Program-made: the position numbers and the translations under genes
Part shown: in pieces, positions 46,284 through 58,594 of the stretch
Layout: each line of letters begins with the position of its first letter
Numbering within the stretch: the stretch's first letter is position 1
Assembly (NCBI GenBank): GCA_030770425.1
Contig: JASJFT010000058.1
Location: 62,001 to 126,000 of the forward strand
DNA: 64,000 nt
Origin: Darksidea phi
Lineage: Eukaryota; Ascomycota; Dothideomycetes; Pleosporales; Lentitheciaceae
Direction of reading: 5' to 3'
The notes under the pieces: model-generated
What the model was told of the DNA's origin: nothing
The model's input: only the letters and a program-made list of their open reading frames with translations
Databases searched by the model: none

Positions 46284-48468
46284 ATGCCCGCCCGCGACGC
46301 GACGAGGGCCACGATTCCCGCCCGCGCTGCTGCTCCTCCGCCATCGCCGTCCCGGTCCCCCAGCAGCCATCGCGACCCGGCGCTAGCCCTCTTTGCCCTG
46401 CTGCTGGCCTTCCGCATCGTGAATGCATTGACGCTGCGCACCTTCTTCCAGCCCGACGAGTTCTTCCAGTCCCTCGAGCCAGCATGGCAGCTCGCCTTTG
46501 GCCGCTCCGCCGGCGCCTGCATCACCTGGGTAAATCCTCTCTCCCCTCTGCATTCTGCACGCTGCACCCGGCACTCCGCTTCCCGCATCCCGCATCCCGC
46601 TCGTGTCTCACCGTGGGCCTAGGAGTGGACTTGGCAGTTGCGGTCGTCTCTGCATCCAGCACTCTTTGCAGCCGTCTACCAGCTCGCGGCAACATGGGCA
46701 GGCCGCTGTGGCCTGGCGCTGTCTGCTCGAGCCGACGTCCTCGTTGCCGCGCCCAAAATTGCCCAGGCCCTCTGTGCAGCGCTGCTGGACTGCTATACCT
46801 GGAAGCTTGCAGAAGCGGCACACGGCCGTGGCAGTCGCGCAGCATGGGCCGCGGTAGGTAGCCTGCCTTGCCATCCTCCGTCGTCAATTTCTGATATTTG
46901 CTTGTGCGTCCCCACAGCTCGCGCTGTCCGTCTCTAGTCCGTGGCAGTGGTTCTGCTCCACACGGACCCTCTCCAATTGCCTCGAGACGACCCTCACCGC
47001 GATCGCCGTCTACCATTGGCCTTGGCACTGGCCCGCGCAGTCGAGAGATGGCCTTTTGCGCGTCCAGCACAAGAGCCAGCGACCAGCGCCAGCACCGCAC
47101 GCCCCCGGCTCGGTTCACCAGTGAGTCTGCATGCCGAATCCTTTGTTCTCTCCATGTCGTCGGGCATTAGCGTACGGTCAGCTCATTCCGCCGCCTGCAG
47201 GCTACGTCTGGCACTGCTGTTAGCAGCCTGCGCCTGCATCCTGCGGCCAACCAACGCCCTCGTCTGGCTCTCCCTATCCGTCCCGACGTGCTGGCAAGCC
47301 TCGAGTCGCCAACGACGCCTCCTGGCCCGCGAGATTTTCTTTTGCGGGTAAGTGCCACGCATCAACCCGCAGTATCCCTACCCCCGCCGTAGCAATTTCT
47401 CCACGGCCCTTGGCTGACAATGCCAGATCTGCTGTCCTCGCTTGTTCTGTCCTGTCTGATAGACTCTATTACCGGGTCTGGACCTTTCCGCCGCTACAGT
47501 TTCTCTATTTCAACATCGCTCGGTCGCTAGCCGTTTTCTACGGCAGGAACCGCGCCGACTACTATTTGACCGAAGGACTACCGCTGCTGCTCACGACAGC
47601 ATTGCCCTTTGCCGCTATCGGGTTCTGGCGATCGCTTTGTGGACAGCCCTCGCGAGCCTCTCCGGCCTCCAGAAGTGGCGGGCCACGCATTCTCCCCCGA
47701 CTAGCATGGGCATCCCTCATAGTGACCCTATCTCTGAGTCTAATCTCTCACAAGGAGGTCCGCTTTCTCTATCCAGTCCTGCCCTTTCTCCACCTCCTCG
47801 CTGCTGAGCCCCTCTCCATTTTCATCCCTCCCCAATCACCAAAATCCCGCACCGCGGTCCTCGCGTTACTTCTCGCCGTGAATGTGCTGATTGCCGGGTA
47901 TGCGTCTCAGGTACATCAGCGCGGGGTGATCGACGTGCTGTCGTACCTCCGGCATAAACATGAAGCACACAACCGGCTATCTACTACTGGTGTCGGAAAT
48001 GAAAGGATCAGGGCTATTGCCAACACGACGGTCGCTTTCCTTATGCCCTGCCATAGTACTCCGTGGCGCTCGCATCTCGTCTACCCGGAGATCGACGCGT
48101 GGGCTTTGACCTGCGAGCCACCATTGCACATTCCGCTTTCGGAACGCTCGACGTACCTTGACGAAGCGGACCAATTCTACATTCGTCCCGGGCCTGTTGC
48201 TTGGTTGAAAGACAATATGGAGCATGTGCAGACTGTCACCGTGAGTGGGTCACGGTCTGGTAGTCATTGGGCGAGGCAGGATCCCAAGCATAAGCGACAA
48301 GGTAGAAGAGCTTGGCCACAGAACCTGGTCTTCTTCGGGCAGTTGGAGCCGGTTATGAAGGACGTCCTGGGAGGATCAATGTACAGAGAGTGTTGGCGCG
48401 GATTCAACTCGCATTTTCATCATGACCAGAGACGGACAGGAGATGTGATAGTCTGGTGTCGGGAGTGA
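46284..48468 (+). CDS. GPI10: GPI mannosyltransferase 3
   Basis: ER membrane enzyme (PIG-B family, GT22) that adds the third mannose to the GPI anchor precursor. Exons are 46284-46529, 46623-46853, 46918-47120, 47201-47347 and 47427-48468, 1869 nt and 622 residues. The first luminal loop has the conserved [17 protein letters not shown], and splicing gives [18 protein letters not shown]. Later motifs are [50 protein letters not shown] and [15 protein letters not shown] (the HKEXRF motif). Multiple hydrophobic segments fit a polytopic protein. Every intron is GT-AG and all phases agree. The start could be earlier in the open frame, but MPARDAT is the ATG nearest the first membrane segment. Confidence 0.9.
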
Positions 48469-49396
48469 GCGAAAGCGGTGAAAGCGTTGGTTCCGAGTAT
48501 CGGCCAGAGCTCACCACTCCCTCGGATCCGTAGTCTGATGGTTGGTGCTGACATCCGCCAAATTGTGGGTCTGGAAAGTTGTTGTTGCATCGCTTCATCT
48601 AAAGGAAGGTGCTACTTGGTTGTTCATTTGCACACACTTCACAAGTCATTTCCAACCCGCTTTGCCACTGCCGCAATTTCGCCCGTGTAACTAAGTTGTG
48701 TCCATAGCCAGTACCTAGGTACACTAGGGCGCAGGTGGTGGTCCTTCCCGTCTGTGGGCTTAGCAAGCGTAGTTGTTACCATGGTGCTTTTTTTTTCTTT
48801 CATTTCAAGTCTTCTCGTTTTTGCGTCACGACTCGAAGCATCTATTCGGATTCTCGGGGTAAAATACCGCGCAAGATCCGAGTCATGGATCCCCTGTTGC
48901 TAGCACCTACAGCCGAGCGGGTGCTCTACCTTGCCAACCGCTGGAAAATAGATGTTGTTTATCTAGCCAATTTCCGTCCAGTCTACGTACACGGGCCAGC
49001 TGCCTCGTCCATGTTGAGGGGAAGGCTTGTAGTATCGCGGTCGTATCTGTAGTCGTGCGCTGTCTCTTAGAGTCCTTGTTCGTAAGCATGTTTTAGCGGT
49101 TTAGTGGTCGCTCAAATTTGACACGAGTGGATGGATACTGTAACGGTGAACTGTGTGAGCATGCATCTGGCTTATATGGTGAGAGGACGCTAGGATGAGC
49201 TTCAAAGGCTGCTGGTGGCAGATCGCAACTACGTCTTTATCACTAGTGAAGGGATTGCGGGGAAATGCGTTCTACTTTATACAATTTGACGGCATTGCAT
49301 AGTGACAAACTCATCACACGCATGGCATTCTGTGTCTATGCAGGAAGGTCGACAAGAGCTGCTCACATCCGAGTGTACGCCCAAAGGCAAAGCAAC
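48469..49396. other. intergenic, convergent 3' ends
   Basis: 3' flanks of GPI10 and of the DUF3984 gene, which converge. A T9 tract at about 48787 is the only notable sequence. Confidence 0.5.
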
Positions 49397-50656
49397 TTAT
49401 AATATGACTTTCGAAGCAACGCTGAACAGCCATGCTGCGTCTGCCCACCCACCGCCTTCCTCGGGTGGTGCTCTCGACTCCGAGAGCTCCGCACCCTCGT
49501 CGGCCTTGATCTCGTTATCGTGGGCGTGAACGGCAGACGCAGCGACAATAGCTTCGCGTTCAAGCTTCCGCCTCTTCGCTTCAACTTCTCGCCGCAAAAC
49601 AAGCTCTTCTTTGGTCATGTTCTCAGGTCGCGAAATATCGTCATCTTCGTCTTCCGACTCCTCCTCCTCCTCACCATCTTCATCCACGTCGAAGAGTGTC
49701 CAGCCAATCAGTCTGTCCATCCAGCTACCAAGCCCAAAGCCACGCTCGCGGGCTAGACGAGCGACCTCTTCCTCATCCCCGTCGCTTTCGTCGCCGTCTT
49801 CGACAAAGTCAGGCTCTATAACCCTATCTTCGAACATGCTGTCGTCGAAATCTAGACTGTGACGCGTGTTTGGTGTCCTGAGACCAGTAGACATCATCAG
49901 GTCGACCCTGCTCCCTACGCGCGAGCCTCGCCGGCTGTTGCGGGCGCTCTGCACGCGACTTCCAACGCGGCTCTGCATGCGGCTCTGCGTTCGACTGCCT
50001 GTCCTAGACAGGCGGGCCGTAAGGGTATTGTATTCGGCCTCAGACAGGTGCTCGCCCGAGAGGAGTGCCATATGACGCGCATCGTCCTCGCCTTCGTCAT
50101 TCTGATTGACCAAGCTGGTAGAGCTCTCCCTCCGTATAAGCCAGCCTTGTCCCTTCGAGTCTCGCGTCTCGCCCGCAATTGCAAGTCCGGCGCGGTGAAA
50201 CCATTCATCTGTAGATTCGGTGGTATGGTGGCGAACGAATGACGCGCGGAGTGGTAGAGGCGCCGTACCCTTCTGCTTGTGATGTCTCTCATTTGACTGG
50301 TCCGCGAAGCTCACGCCCGGAAGCATCGTAGTCGTGCTCTTCGCCTTTGGTATGTCACCAGCGTCTTTCACGGGGACATCGGCATTGAGAAAGTAGCCGT
50401 CATAGGCGTAGCCCTTGTTGCTTCGCCTGCCATTGCGCGAGGTACTGCGACTCTGGCTGAGACTTAATATACCCGGCGTCGTAGGTGCACTCCTCTGAGC
50501 GATGTATGAGGTGCGCGGGGTGTGGATTCGGTCCTCGGTCGGTGAAGGCGGTGCGGAAGCATCGAGGGGATATTTGGAGCTGAGCGGGGCTAGCGAGAGG
50601 TTGTGCAGGTTGGGGTAGGAGCGACGCGAGCGCGACGAGGAGCGTGGAGCGTCCAT
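49397..50656 (-). CDS. DUF3984 family protein
   Basis: Single exon, 419 residues. The order of segments fits the fungal DUF3984 family: a Ser/Arg-rich N-terminus (SRSRRSYPNLHNLSLAPLSS), then GYFLNADVPV, FHRAGLAIAGETRDSKGQGW and LIRRESSTSLV. A repeat of SR-type units follows (GSRTQSRMQSRVGSRVQS, about residues 225-250). The conserved block GFGLGSWMDRLIGWTLFDVD and a strongly acidic stretch (EEEEESEDEDDD) come last, before a Lys/Arg-rich helix. The function is unknown. The start is the first ATG of the frame. Confidence 0.8.
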   Translation of the reverse strand: MDAPRSSSRSRRSYPNLHNLSLAPLSSKYPLDASAPPSPTEDRIHTPRTSYIAQRSAPTTPGILSLSQSRSTSRNGRRSNKGYAYDGYFLNADVPVKDAGDIPKAKSTTTMLPGVSFADQSNERHHKQKGTAPLPLRASFVRHHTTESTDEWFHRAGLAIAGETRDSKGQGWLIRRESSTSLVNQNDEGEDDARHMALLSGEHLSEAEYNTLTARLSRTGSRTQSRMQSRVGSRVQSARNSRRGSRVGSRVDLMMSTGLRTPNTRHSLDFDDSMFEDRVIEPDFVEDGDESDGDEEEVARLARERGFGLGSWMDRLIGWTLFDVDEDGEEEEESEDEDDDISRPENMTKEELVLRREVEAKRRKLEREAIVAASAVHAHDNEIKADEGAELSESRAPPEEGGGWADAAWLFSVASKVIL

Positions 50657-51994
50657 TGCCCGAGCATCTAGGGAGGGGGATGGGCTGTTGTTGAGGGGGC
50701 GCGGTATTATAAGGATGATGGGAAGACTGAACGTGCCCGAGGTCCGTAACTTTCAGATGCTTGTTGTGCACGGGACTCTGGAGACGGGAACACCAGCGCG
50801 GAAGAGGGATAGCGGAACGAGCATTCACATGTCACGCGCTATTCACACCACATTACGACCACCTCCGTCTGCAATATGTAGAGACTACTTTCCCGCTATT
50901 TCAGCGAGCCGTGTTGCAAAGCCGGGAACTTGGGAGTCACACCATCCGGGACTTGGCCGGACGGTGTTGAGAAATCGTCGCGCCAGCCACGGCAAACTCG
51001 AATCGCTACCACGCCAGGCCGACGGTAGTCTCGATAGTGCACCGCCCGTTGCAAGCTCGCTGGCAAACCCGCAGAGGCAGCAAAAGAAATATGGCGGTTG
51101 CGGGCAATTGCGGCTCTAAGTGATCTGCACATGCAACCCGCCAGCCTGCCTAGAGATGGACCAATGGCACGGCGGTGACGTATTGCGGGGAGTCTCGAGT
51201 GGCTTAAAATATTGAGACCCTGACTAAGCTTTGCATAACGGCGCCCCAGATTCAAGAAGCTTTGTGTGTCTCGCTCCGGGACTGCACCACCAACCGCCCA
51301 CGGCCACCCGACTCACGACACTGAGCTCAGGCCCCCGTAGCCCTGCCAGACATCCTCCGGTCCCTGTTTCCACCGCCGCCTTTCCACACACCGCACACCG
51401 CACACCACACACAATCCGCCCTCCCCTGAACGCTTTCCGCACTCACACGTTTCCACTCGCCTCACACTTTTCGACCATGAACCTCGCCATTTTCAAGGTC
51501 TCCAATACCTGCTCTACACGATGTGTCCTTTAGGCCAGCGGTAACGCGAAGTAAGCCTGCCCTTTCTCATTTCATTGCACGTCCCGCATCCAAATATTTC
51601 GCGAACCCAAGGCACGCCGCACTGCCTGTCCAATAGCCGACGTTCACGATGCGAAAATTGAGTTGTCCACGATTCACTGACGGTTCGTCCAGGCCCGGTT
51701 CCGCTTCTCGTGGAAACCTTTGCGTAGATAAAATCCTCCCGACGCCCACTGCTCCTTCCAAGCCTCCTTACAACCACCGACTCCCATCTCCCAGCCCTCC
51801 AACGCGGACTCCTGCACGACGGAACCAGCAGGCTTACTCGTTGCCACATCAACATTCCAATTCGAGCATCAACCCCTTTACAAGCACAATAATTAGGGAA
51901 AAGACAACATTGCAACAAGCCCACGGATTCAACATCGCACACGCAACGCAACGCAACGCAACGTCACGCCACGCCACGCCACACCTTCGTTAAA
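50657..51994. other. divergent intergenic region
   Basis: Spacer between the DUF3984 start and the Siw14-type phosphatase start. Short tandem units ACGCA and ACGCC (51941-51980) lie in the probable phosphatase leader. No coding sequence was supported. Confidence 0.5.
51941..51981 (+). repeat. ACGCA/ACGCC pentamer repeats in leader
   Basis: Four ACGCA-like units are followed by three ACGCC-like units directly before the ATG at 51995. Confidence 0.7.
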
Positions 51995-53131
51995 ATGTCT
52001 GTCACAGATGGCGTGCCCGAGGCTGCTGGGGATAATCAAACCGCCAGGTGTAGTATGTTCACAACCATCAAGGATTATTTCATCGCAGTTGGTCTCCCCG
52101 CCAGCAGCCTGCTCACACAGCATGCCGCCGAGCACCACCACGAAGACGTGCCGGATGAGGTAGCCAAGGAAGTCGAAGGTATGCCTTCTCTCTTACCTTT
52201 GCCTACAGTTGCTTCGACGATCAGTTCTGCCATCACTTCGAACAGCTTGGGTCGTACCCGGCCTGGCTACTCAGGAAAACTTTCACGCGCGGCCGCACGC
52301 GCTAGCACATAGGTTGCTGACCCGCTGCCAGCTCTCGCAAAGACACGTACTCCTTCTCCCATCACAGAGACGATCGGGCCGGGACGGCTGCGCTCCCTCT
52401 TTCCGCCAGCGAACTACGGGGCCGTGCTACCGGGCGCCGTTTATCGCAGCAGCTATCCGGAAGCGAAGAACTACGATTTTCTGCAGAGCCTGAAGCTGAA
52501 GACAATCATGTCTGAAGCCCCATTATGCTGAGTGATCAGCGCACTTTGCAGTCTAACCAATGCTGACCTCTCCCAGCACGCTCGTGCCCGAGGAAATCTC
52601 GCCCGCGTACCGAGATTTCATGAAGTCGGCCGGCATCCAGCACTTCCAGGTGCATATCAACGCGAACAAGGGCGGTGTGCGAGTTCAAAGCTGCGATATG
52701 AACCGCGCGCTGAACATCGTTCTTGACTGTTCGAATCATCCCCTTCTAATCCATTGCAACAAGGGCAAGGTATGCCATGACCAACCGCAATTCTCCTCGC
52801 AATTGCTAATCATTCTCTAGCATCGGACTGGATGCCTCACAGCCATACTGCGAAGGATTCAGGGTAAGTCCTCCGCCGCTAGTGAATAACTGAATTTGTC
52901 CCCTAACAAAGTTCAGGCCTCGATATCGAAACGATCCATGAGGAATACCACGCGTATTCGGATCCCAAAGCCCGCTTCTGGGATGAGGTTTTCTTTGAGA
53001 ACTTCGACCTGAACACGGTCATGTGGCTCGCTCGTCGCGAAGGCTGGCTCAAGCAAAATATGGAAGTCGCTCCACCTTCACCACCCCCCTCCCCGATCCC
53101 TTTGTTGGGAATCGCTAAATCGCGGGCTTGA
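51995..53131 (+). CDS. Siw14/Oca-type atypical dual-specificity phosphatase
   Basis: Family of plant and fungal phosphatases; yeast Siw14 hydrolyses inositol pyrophosphates. Exons are 51995-52178, 52332-52509, 52577-52769, 52821-52863 and 52917-53131, 813 nt and 270 residues. The motif LFPPANYGAVLPGAVYRSSYP starts the domain. The P-loop HCNKGKHRTG is formed across the intron between exons 3 and 4, with catalytic Cys about 181 and Arg about 187 (HC-x5-R). ETIHEEYHAYSDPKARFWD and the motif VMWLARREGWL follow. The first 60 residues are a poorly conserved extension. The exon 2 acceptor was chosen because it alone keeps the frame into the conserved domain. No signal peptide is seen. Confidence 0.88.
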
Positions 53132-54679
53132 AAGGGAAACACACCTTCCTTAGCCCATTTCTATGGCGCCCAAAGAATTTCTGAATACACACCAAGAAAC
53201 TAGGGCGGTCCTATGGTTTTTTGCATTAGCGATGGCGTCCCGGTGGGGAAATGGTTTGCATTACAACCAACACTGGATGGCTGGGCAGGCGTTATCATCA
53301 AAGAAAGACGATACAGATTTGTTCGGGCTTTCTGCTCGTTATTGCCTTTCGAGGTTTTTTCGCATGGTATTTCAATCGCCGAGTCATTGTTTTATGCGCA
53401 TGGTTCCATCGCCAAAGAGGATGGGCCAGATCGTATCTTTAACGAAACTGGTAGAGGTGTTTCCTCTGTACAGGATACTCTTTGAATCGTGGCCGGAAGC
53501 GCTCACCCACTTGTCCATTATCATTAGATCTTTCGCAAAATCGAAAGCCTCATGGCAACCATTCACCTTGCTTTTGCCAAGAACGCAGCCCACAGCTCGG
53601 CCGCTGCGCTCTCAAGGCACGAAATGCCCGGCAGAGAATAACGTTGTCGCCCAACATCCATATTTACCCCACCCACGTTTCGGCCCCTACCAACCCACTA
53701 TTCATGGCATCCGTACCTGCATCAGCATCCGCACATGTCTCACCTCTTTGCCGACTGTGCTTATTCCCGGAACACATGTGCATACATGTGTTTCATATGA
53801 CTTTTGGCCTTCCGCACTCGCCGCTTCAGCCTCTAGCCGCATGCAGCATACCCTTTTTGTGCATGCAAGCCTCAACTGCGTGCGGATGACTCCCGTTTCC
53901 CGTTTTTCCGCCGTGCAACGGGCGGCTTTGGTAGTGTGTTTCAGGGGCCCCCGGGTACGATACGGCGGAAGGCTGGGGGATGTGCTTTTGTTGGAGGGTG
54001 ACGTTTGTCGAGGCTGTGGTTGTTCGGGATGAGTAGCTGGACTTTGGAGAATTGAAGTGCTTGGTATAATTGTGTGAGGGACTATGGATGCATTCGGTGA
54101 TGCTTGCGACGACGCGTCAACACATTGGTTTATAAGGTTGATTGAATGTAGGGTGTGGGGAGGAGTACGTGGACAAGCGTCGATGCTTAAAGCGAGGAAT
54201 GCGGGCTTTGCGCTTTGCTTCGACCAATCAGAATGCTTGGGGTATCGCAATTATCACACTAGACTACTTTGAAGTGTGCTAGAGAGGGGTGTAAGAGCTT
54301 CGTTTACTTCGCTTTGGAGGACTTGTTCTTTCGCATTCGATTGTGATGCGCTGGCTTGGGAGGAGCGGTGAAGTGGTATATGATGAGATTGTTGGCACGA
54401 CGTGGACGCGTCATCTTTTTCTGTTGTCCATCTCGTGGTTTGGAGGCATATTGCACTTGGTAGGTTTTTCGCATTGGAATTGCACTTTCGGGATGCGGAG
54501 AACTCGAGGTGGGAGAGCGAGAGAGAGGGAGGATTGAGGGTGGTATAAATGGGAGCTTCTACTTGGACGGGAAGGAGGTTAACGGATCTATCCACGCTCT
54601 ATCGTCTTCCGTTTCTTCAGCAATTACGACATCTTCCCATCCCCTATTTCCAGCTCTTGTGGTTCCTTTCTTCGTAATC
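53132..54679. other. intergenic region upstream of the RTA1 gene
   Basis: About 1.5 kb. A 289-codon plus-strand frame (53163-54032) is open but shows no domain or natural residue pattern, and is opposed by open frames on the other strand. The right end holds the RTA1 promoter. Confidence 0.5.
54544..54550 (+). promoter_or_regulatory. TATA box of the RTA1-like gene
   Basis: TATAAAT about 130 bases upstream of the ATG at 54680, in a purine-rich context. Confidence 0.5.
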
Positions 54680-55705
54680 ATGGCCGATGACTCTTTTTCC
54701 ATCTGGCTGTACTCACCCAGTACCGCGCTCGCCATTGTGGTAGCCATTATTTTCCTTATTCCGACACTCATCCTCGCCTGGCAAACCTTGATCAAGTACC
54801 GCTCCTGGTTTTTCCTGTGTGCTCTCATCGGTTCGGCGCTCGAGGTTGGTGGGTACATCTGTCGCGCCGTGTCGACGAAACGGGTCACTGAGATCGTAAG
54901 TACTGCGATTCCGCTCCCTCCCTGGCATCTCTCTTCCATATCTTAACTAATCGTCTACTCTCATAGCCTCCCTATGCCATCTCCGCTAGCCTCATAGTGA
55001 TCGCGCCCGTCTTCATCGCCGCCGGTAATTACCTCCTTATCGGCCGGCTCATCCGCGCCGTCCTGCCCTCCGCTCACCACCGCATTTTTCTTATTCCCAT
55101 CCACCGTATAACACGCATCTTCGTCACCTTCGACATCGTCACCTTCCTCATTCAATGCTCGGGCACGAGCATCGCATCGTCGGAAAGTTGGGAAGGTAGC
55201 GGGGCTGAGGTGGGAACAAATGTGCTGATTGGAGGGTTGGCTCTGCAAGCTGCTACTCTGCTGTGGTTCCTGAGCATTGTGGTGCGATTTTGGTGGACTG
55301 CAAACAAGGGCGTGAAGGAGGATGCGCCGAATGGGTGGAGCAAGGTCTGGAAGGCAATCTGCATTTCGACAAGTTTGAGTTTGGTAATTTTGCCTCTATA
55401 CCTTTCTTGGGGCAGCATTCTTTACAAAGGCTAACTTTTGCAAGGTTCGATCGATTTACCGCGTTATCGAGTTCGCCCTAGGCATCGAGGGTTACCCATT
55501 TACACACGAGTGGATGTTCTACGTCTTCGAGGCGCTGCCTATGGTGCCAGCGATCGCCGTATTCTGCTTCATTCATCCGGCGAAGTATCTGGGTAATAAA
55601 GGCGGAGTGGCCGAGTGCAAGCCGGTGGAGAGCGATATTGAGTTGGGGAGCGGTGGCGTCGTTGAAACCCATCGTGTTCGTCCGCGTCGTGAGCGTCGGA
55701 AGTAG
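54680..55705 (+). CDS. RTA1-like seven-helix lipid exporter
   Basis: Family of fungal plasma-membrane proteins (Rta1, Rsb1) linked to lipid translocation and stress or drug resistance. Exons are 54680-54895, 54967-55383 and 55445-55705, 894 nt and 297 residues. Hydrophobic segments include TALAIVVAIIFLIPTLIL, the GSALEVGGYICR motif (family signature), SLIVIAPVFIAAGNYLLIGR, FVTFDIVTFLIQCSGTS (the second signature) and LALQAATLLWFLSIVVRFWW. The third exon supplies VRSIYRVIEFALGIEGYPFT and HEWMFYVFEALPMV, as expected. The C-terminus is charged and cytosolic. No gene partner is obvious nearby. Confidence 0.92.
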
Positions 55706-56259
55706 CTTAACCGCATAAGGTCATCGATTGCCGATTGCGCGTTGGGCGCGGCTAGGGAGACGAGCGCAACGTGGTTCATCTCCGTTACATGGTGTCTAGC
55801 AGAGCTGGGAATACTTTGTGTAAGCTTGTGGTTTTGGTCGTGGAAATGTGGGCCGACTGCAATGCTGGAGTCCTTGGGTGACCGTTTGGAAAGAATGAAG
55901 GTGCTAGTCGGAAGCTCTGGTTGCCTAACTTTGTGAGTACGGAGAAGAGCATTAAACCCTCCAGTCCAGTCCTTTCGAAACCTATCGTATTCTCTTTTAG
56001 AACCCATTTCTCTTCCCCTCTATCCTAATGATACAATATACAGTTGACTGCATGCAGCGAGCGTTTGATGCGAATAAAGCGAATGCACAGGCAAGTCATC
56101 AGACTGCCCTGGGTATCATTGAAATACTTTGCCCGTCGGCCCATAAAAATAGAAAACTCCATCTGACTCATCCATCATCATCATCATCATCATCATCAGG
56201 CACGCCAGCCCGTCTGTTACGTCCTCTTACGCTTCGCGGCTAGACGAACAAGCGTCCCC
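55706..56259. other. intergenic, convergent 3' ends
   Basis: 3' flanks of the RTA1-like and Zn2Cys6 genes. It contains an ATC trinucleotide repeat at 56170-56198. Confidence 0.5.
56170..56198. repeat. (ATC)n trinucleotide repeat
   Basis: About nine ATC units in tandem in the 3' region between two convergent genes. Confidence 0.85.
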
Positions 56260-57776
56260 CTAATCGTAGTAATCCAGCTGTTTCTGACCCATAAACCTCA
56301 TGAGTGGATACTTCGAAACCTGCCTCGGCCATTCCACATGGTGTCTCAGACAGTGTGGCACATTGTTGTAAATACCTTCCACCCAGCCCAGGGTGGCGGT
56401 TGGGGCATCGATACCTTGGAAGCCCACTCTTTCGAGAACGAGGATTGGCGTGAGGACCGCCTGTATAGCGATGAAATGCGCTAGCAGTATTTGAGCAACG
56501 CTGTTGTTTGGGTCGATGAAGGACTGGAACTCGTCGTGTGTCCACCTCGACGGGGCGTTATATAAGAGCACGAAAGTCGTGTAGGAATCGATAGGCCTAT
56601 CGTAAGCGTTGTCGACAGTTTTGACCAGAATATCCCAGAACGTCTTCTCCCATTCAGTCATATCGAGAAGCTCGAGGTCATGGAGCGACATTGCGGCCAA
56701 GTCTAGATCTTCCGGGTTCACACCGTTCCACGACGCCGTGCTAAGACGGCTTGTCATAGTCGCAAGATGACCATCTTCTCTAAAAGCCTAAGTATGTTAG
56801 CCTTGGGTTCTCCGGCCTTGATGACGCCGGGAAAGCATTCGGCTCCAACACGGGATTACTCACGTGGAAAGCAGATTCAGTGTGCGCCAACAACCCGTCC
56901 ATGGCGATCAGATTGCACCCTCGAACCATGGTTAGAAACTCAGCTAGCCCGTCTTCAAGATGGCTAGATTGAAATGCGAGTGCTAAGGCTGCCCCCATCC
57001 TCGCGTCGCGTTCGCATCCCGACTTGGATGGCACTGACAATGCTTCGTTCAGCGCTTGCACTGCGAGTATCCGATGCGATATTGCTTCTTCAGCAACGTT
57101 AGCATTCGACACGGCATCGAGATGTGACGCAGCCAGCGCCAGTATAGCATGGATGAGGTATTCGTACTGTTCAAGTCAGCGACGCGGAGTTCTCGGCCAG
57201 AGGAAGTTCAGCGCACTGGAAGTGGAAAGCCGCTACTCAACGAAATGCAACGTACATTATGGGCGAAGCTCGGTATCACCGTTATCCAAATCTTGTCGCC
57301 GCCGACTGGGAGGTGGGGATAGGCCGTGATCAAAAAGTGATGAAATAACCGCATGTCTGACTTGGTCTGTAATCGTCAGGTATTGCCGAAGCTGACGGGT
57401 GCCTTGGACCACTCACGAATGTGCCCGGCGTCGACCGCAAGTTGACCAAGGCCTGGGGACTGGGAGAAGTGGGCGACCGCTGGGTGGTCTGGATGATGTT
57501 GGCGGGATACTCGCAGCGCAGCCCCGCCTTGATGCAGTGGTTGCATTGCGGATGTCTCTCGTTGCACTTTATTCTACGGCGCTTGCAGTTGTAGCAACCG
57601 CGCCTCGACTTTGTGTGGCCCTTCCGGGGGATGGGTTTGCGAGGCTGCTGTGGCGGATGGGCGCTCTCGCACCGACTATCCGGGAGCGTGTCTGGGGAGT
57701 TGCTCGAGCCGTCTGAATTGGAGTCCATGGAACGGCGGCTAGGCGGCGAAGACAACGACATGGGGAGAATCAGCAT
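56260..57776 (-). CDS. Zn2Cys6 transcription factor (Upc2-like type)
   Basis: Nuclear DNA-binding regulator; target genes unknown. Exons are 57417-57776, 57256-57366, 56864-57166 and 56260-56787, 1302 nt and 433 residues. The binuclear zinc cluster is intact at residues 61-88 (CYNCKRRRIKCNERHPQC, then NHCIKAGLRC; spacing C2C6C6C2C6C), preceded by a basic stretch and followed by a linker. The C-terminal domain starts MRLFHHFLITAYPHLP and runs through YLIHAILALAASHLDAV, the arrangement of sterol-uptake-type fungal regulators. The start codon is uncertain: ATG 57776 is used, while 57761 gives a shorter form. A TATATA sequence lies near 57809-57816 on this strand. Confidence 0.88.
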
Positions 57777-58594
57777 TTGCAAGGCCACAGAGCAGCCTTC
57801 TCTGTGGCGATATATACGCCCTCTCGTAACCGATATGCAGTGGCTCGTGAGCGCCAATTTGGGGGCTTAGACCGGCGACGTGGAGAGGCCCATGGGTCTC
57901 CATCAGGGGAGACGAGAGGGCATGCCAGCTGAGTCACGGTCCTGCTCGTATTCCGACGAATGGGCGCCCGCTGCGCTCCAGAGGTGCGGCCGCGCGATGC
58001 TTCGAGCAACCTTGGCTCGGCTCGTCCCTGTGCAGAAGAAGGTCACCGGAAGGCAGCCGACGTCGACGTCTGCGTCAACTTGCAGCCCAACGCCTCGCCC
58101 GCGGCACAGGCTGATCCGCGCCGCCTCGTCCCGTCTGCTGCTCGCCCGTCTGTCCTGGCCGAAGCAGCGAGAGAAGGCGGTTTCAGCAGACGCCGTCCGC
58201 GATGCGGCGACCGACGAGCCCCGGCCTATTTTTGCTTCACGAGCCGACAAGCATCGCCAAGCATGGGAGATGGACGATCATGTCCTCCTGGCCGGCGGCC
58301 GCGCTGGGCTCCATGGAGTCATCTGGTTTGGCTCACGACGGCAGCGGGAATTAATAGCACTCGGAGCTGAAAGGCAGGGCTGCACCACCGTTCCAACAGC
58401 CCGCTTCCGCCATGTAACGCTGGCAACCGCTGCTCCCCGAAGCCGTCTACCCGGGCAGTGAATGGCTGCACGTTGGTGCGTCTCCCCGACTTGCCGGGCC
58501 TCGCGACCCCTCTCCCGCACGTGCTTCCGATGTTGCTGCTATATCTGGCTTCGATACGAGCCCTTGCTCGATTGACCTCACCCGCGCATCCAGC
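57777..58594. other. GC-rich intergenic region
   Basis: Divergent spacer between the Zn2Cys6 gene and the 58595 gene. Open frames on both strands (for example 57880-58461 plus) lack recognisable domains and are attributed to GC content. Confidence 0.5.

Noticed and set aside
45360..46622. Long frames on both strands upstream of GPI10
   Set aside because: Arg/Ala/Pro-rich translations without motifs, opposed by equally open frames; treated as non-coding.
53163..54032. 289-codon plus-strand frame
   Set aside because: No domain, odd composition, and overlapped by other frames; it lies in a promoter-like region.
57880..58461. 193-codon plus-strand frame
   Set aside because: GC-rich, no motif, with open frames on both strands.
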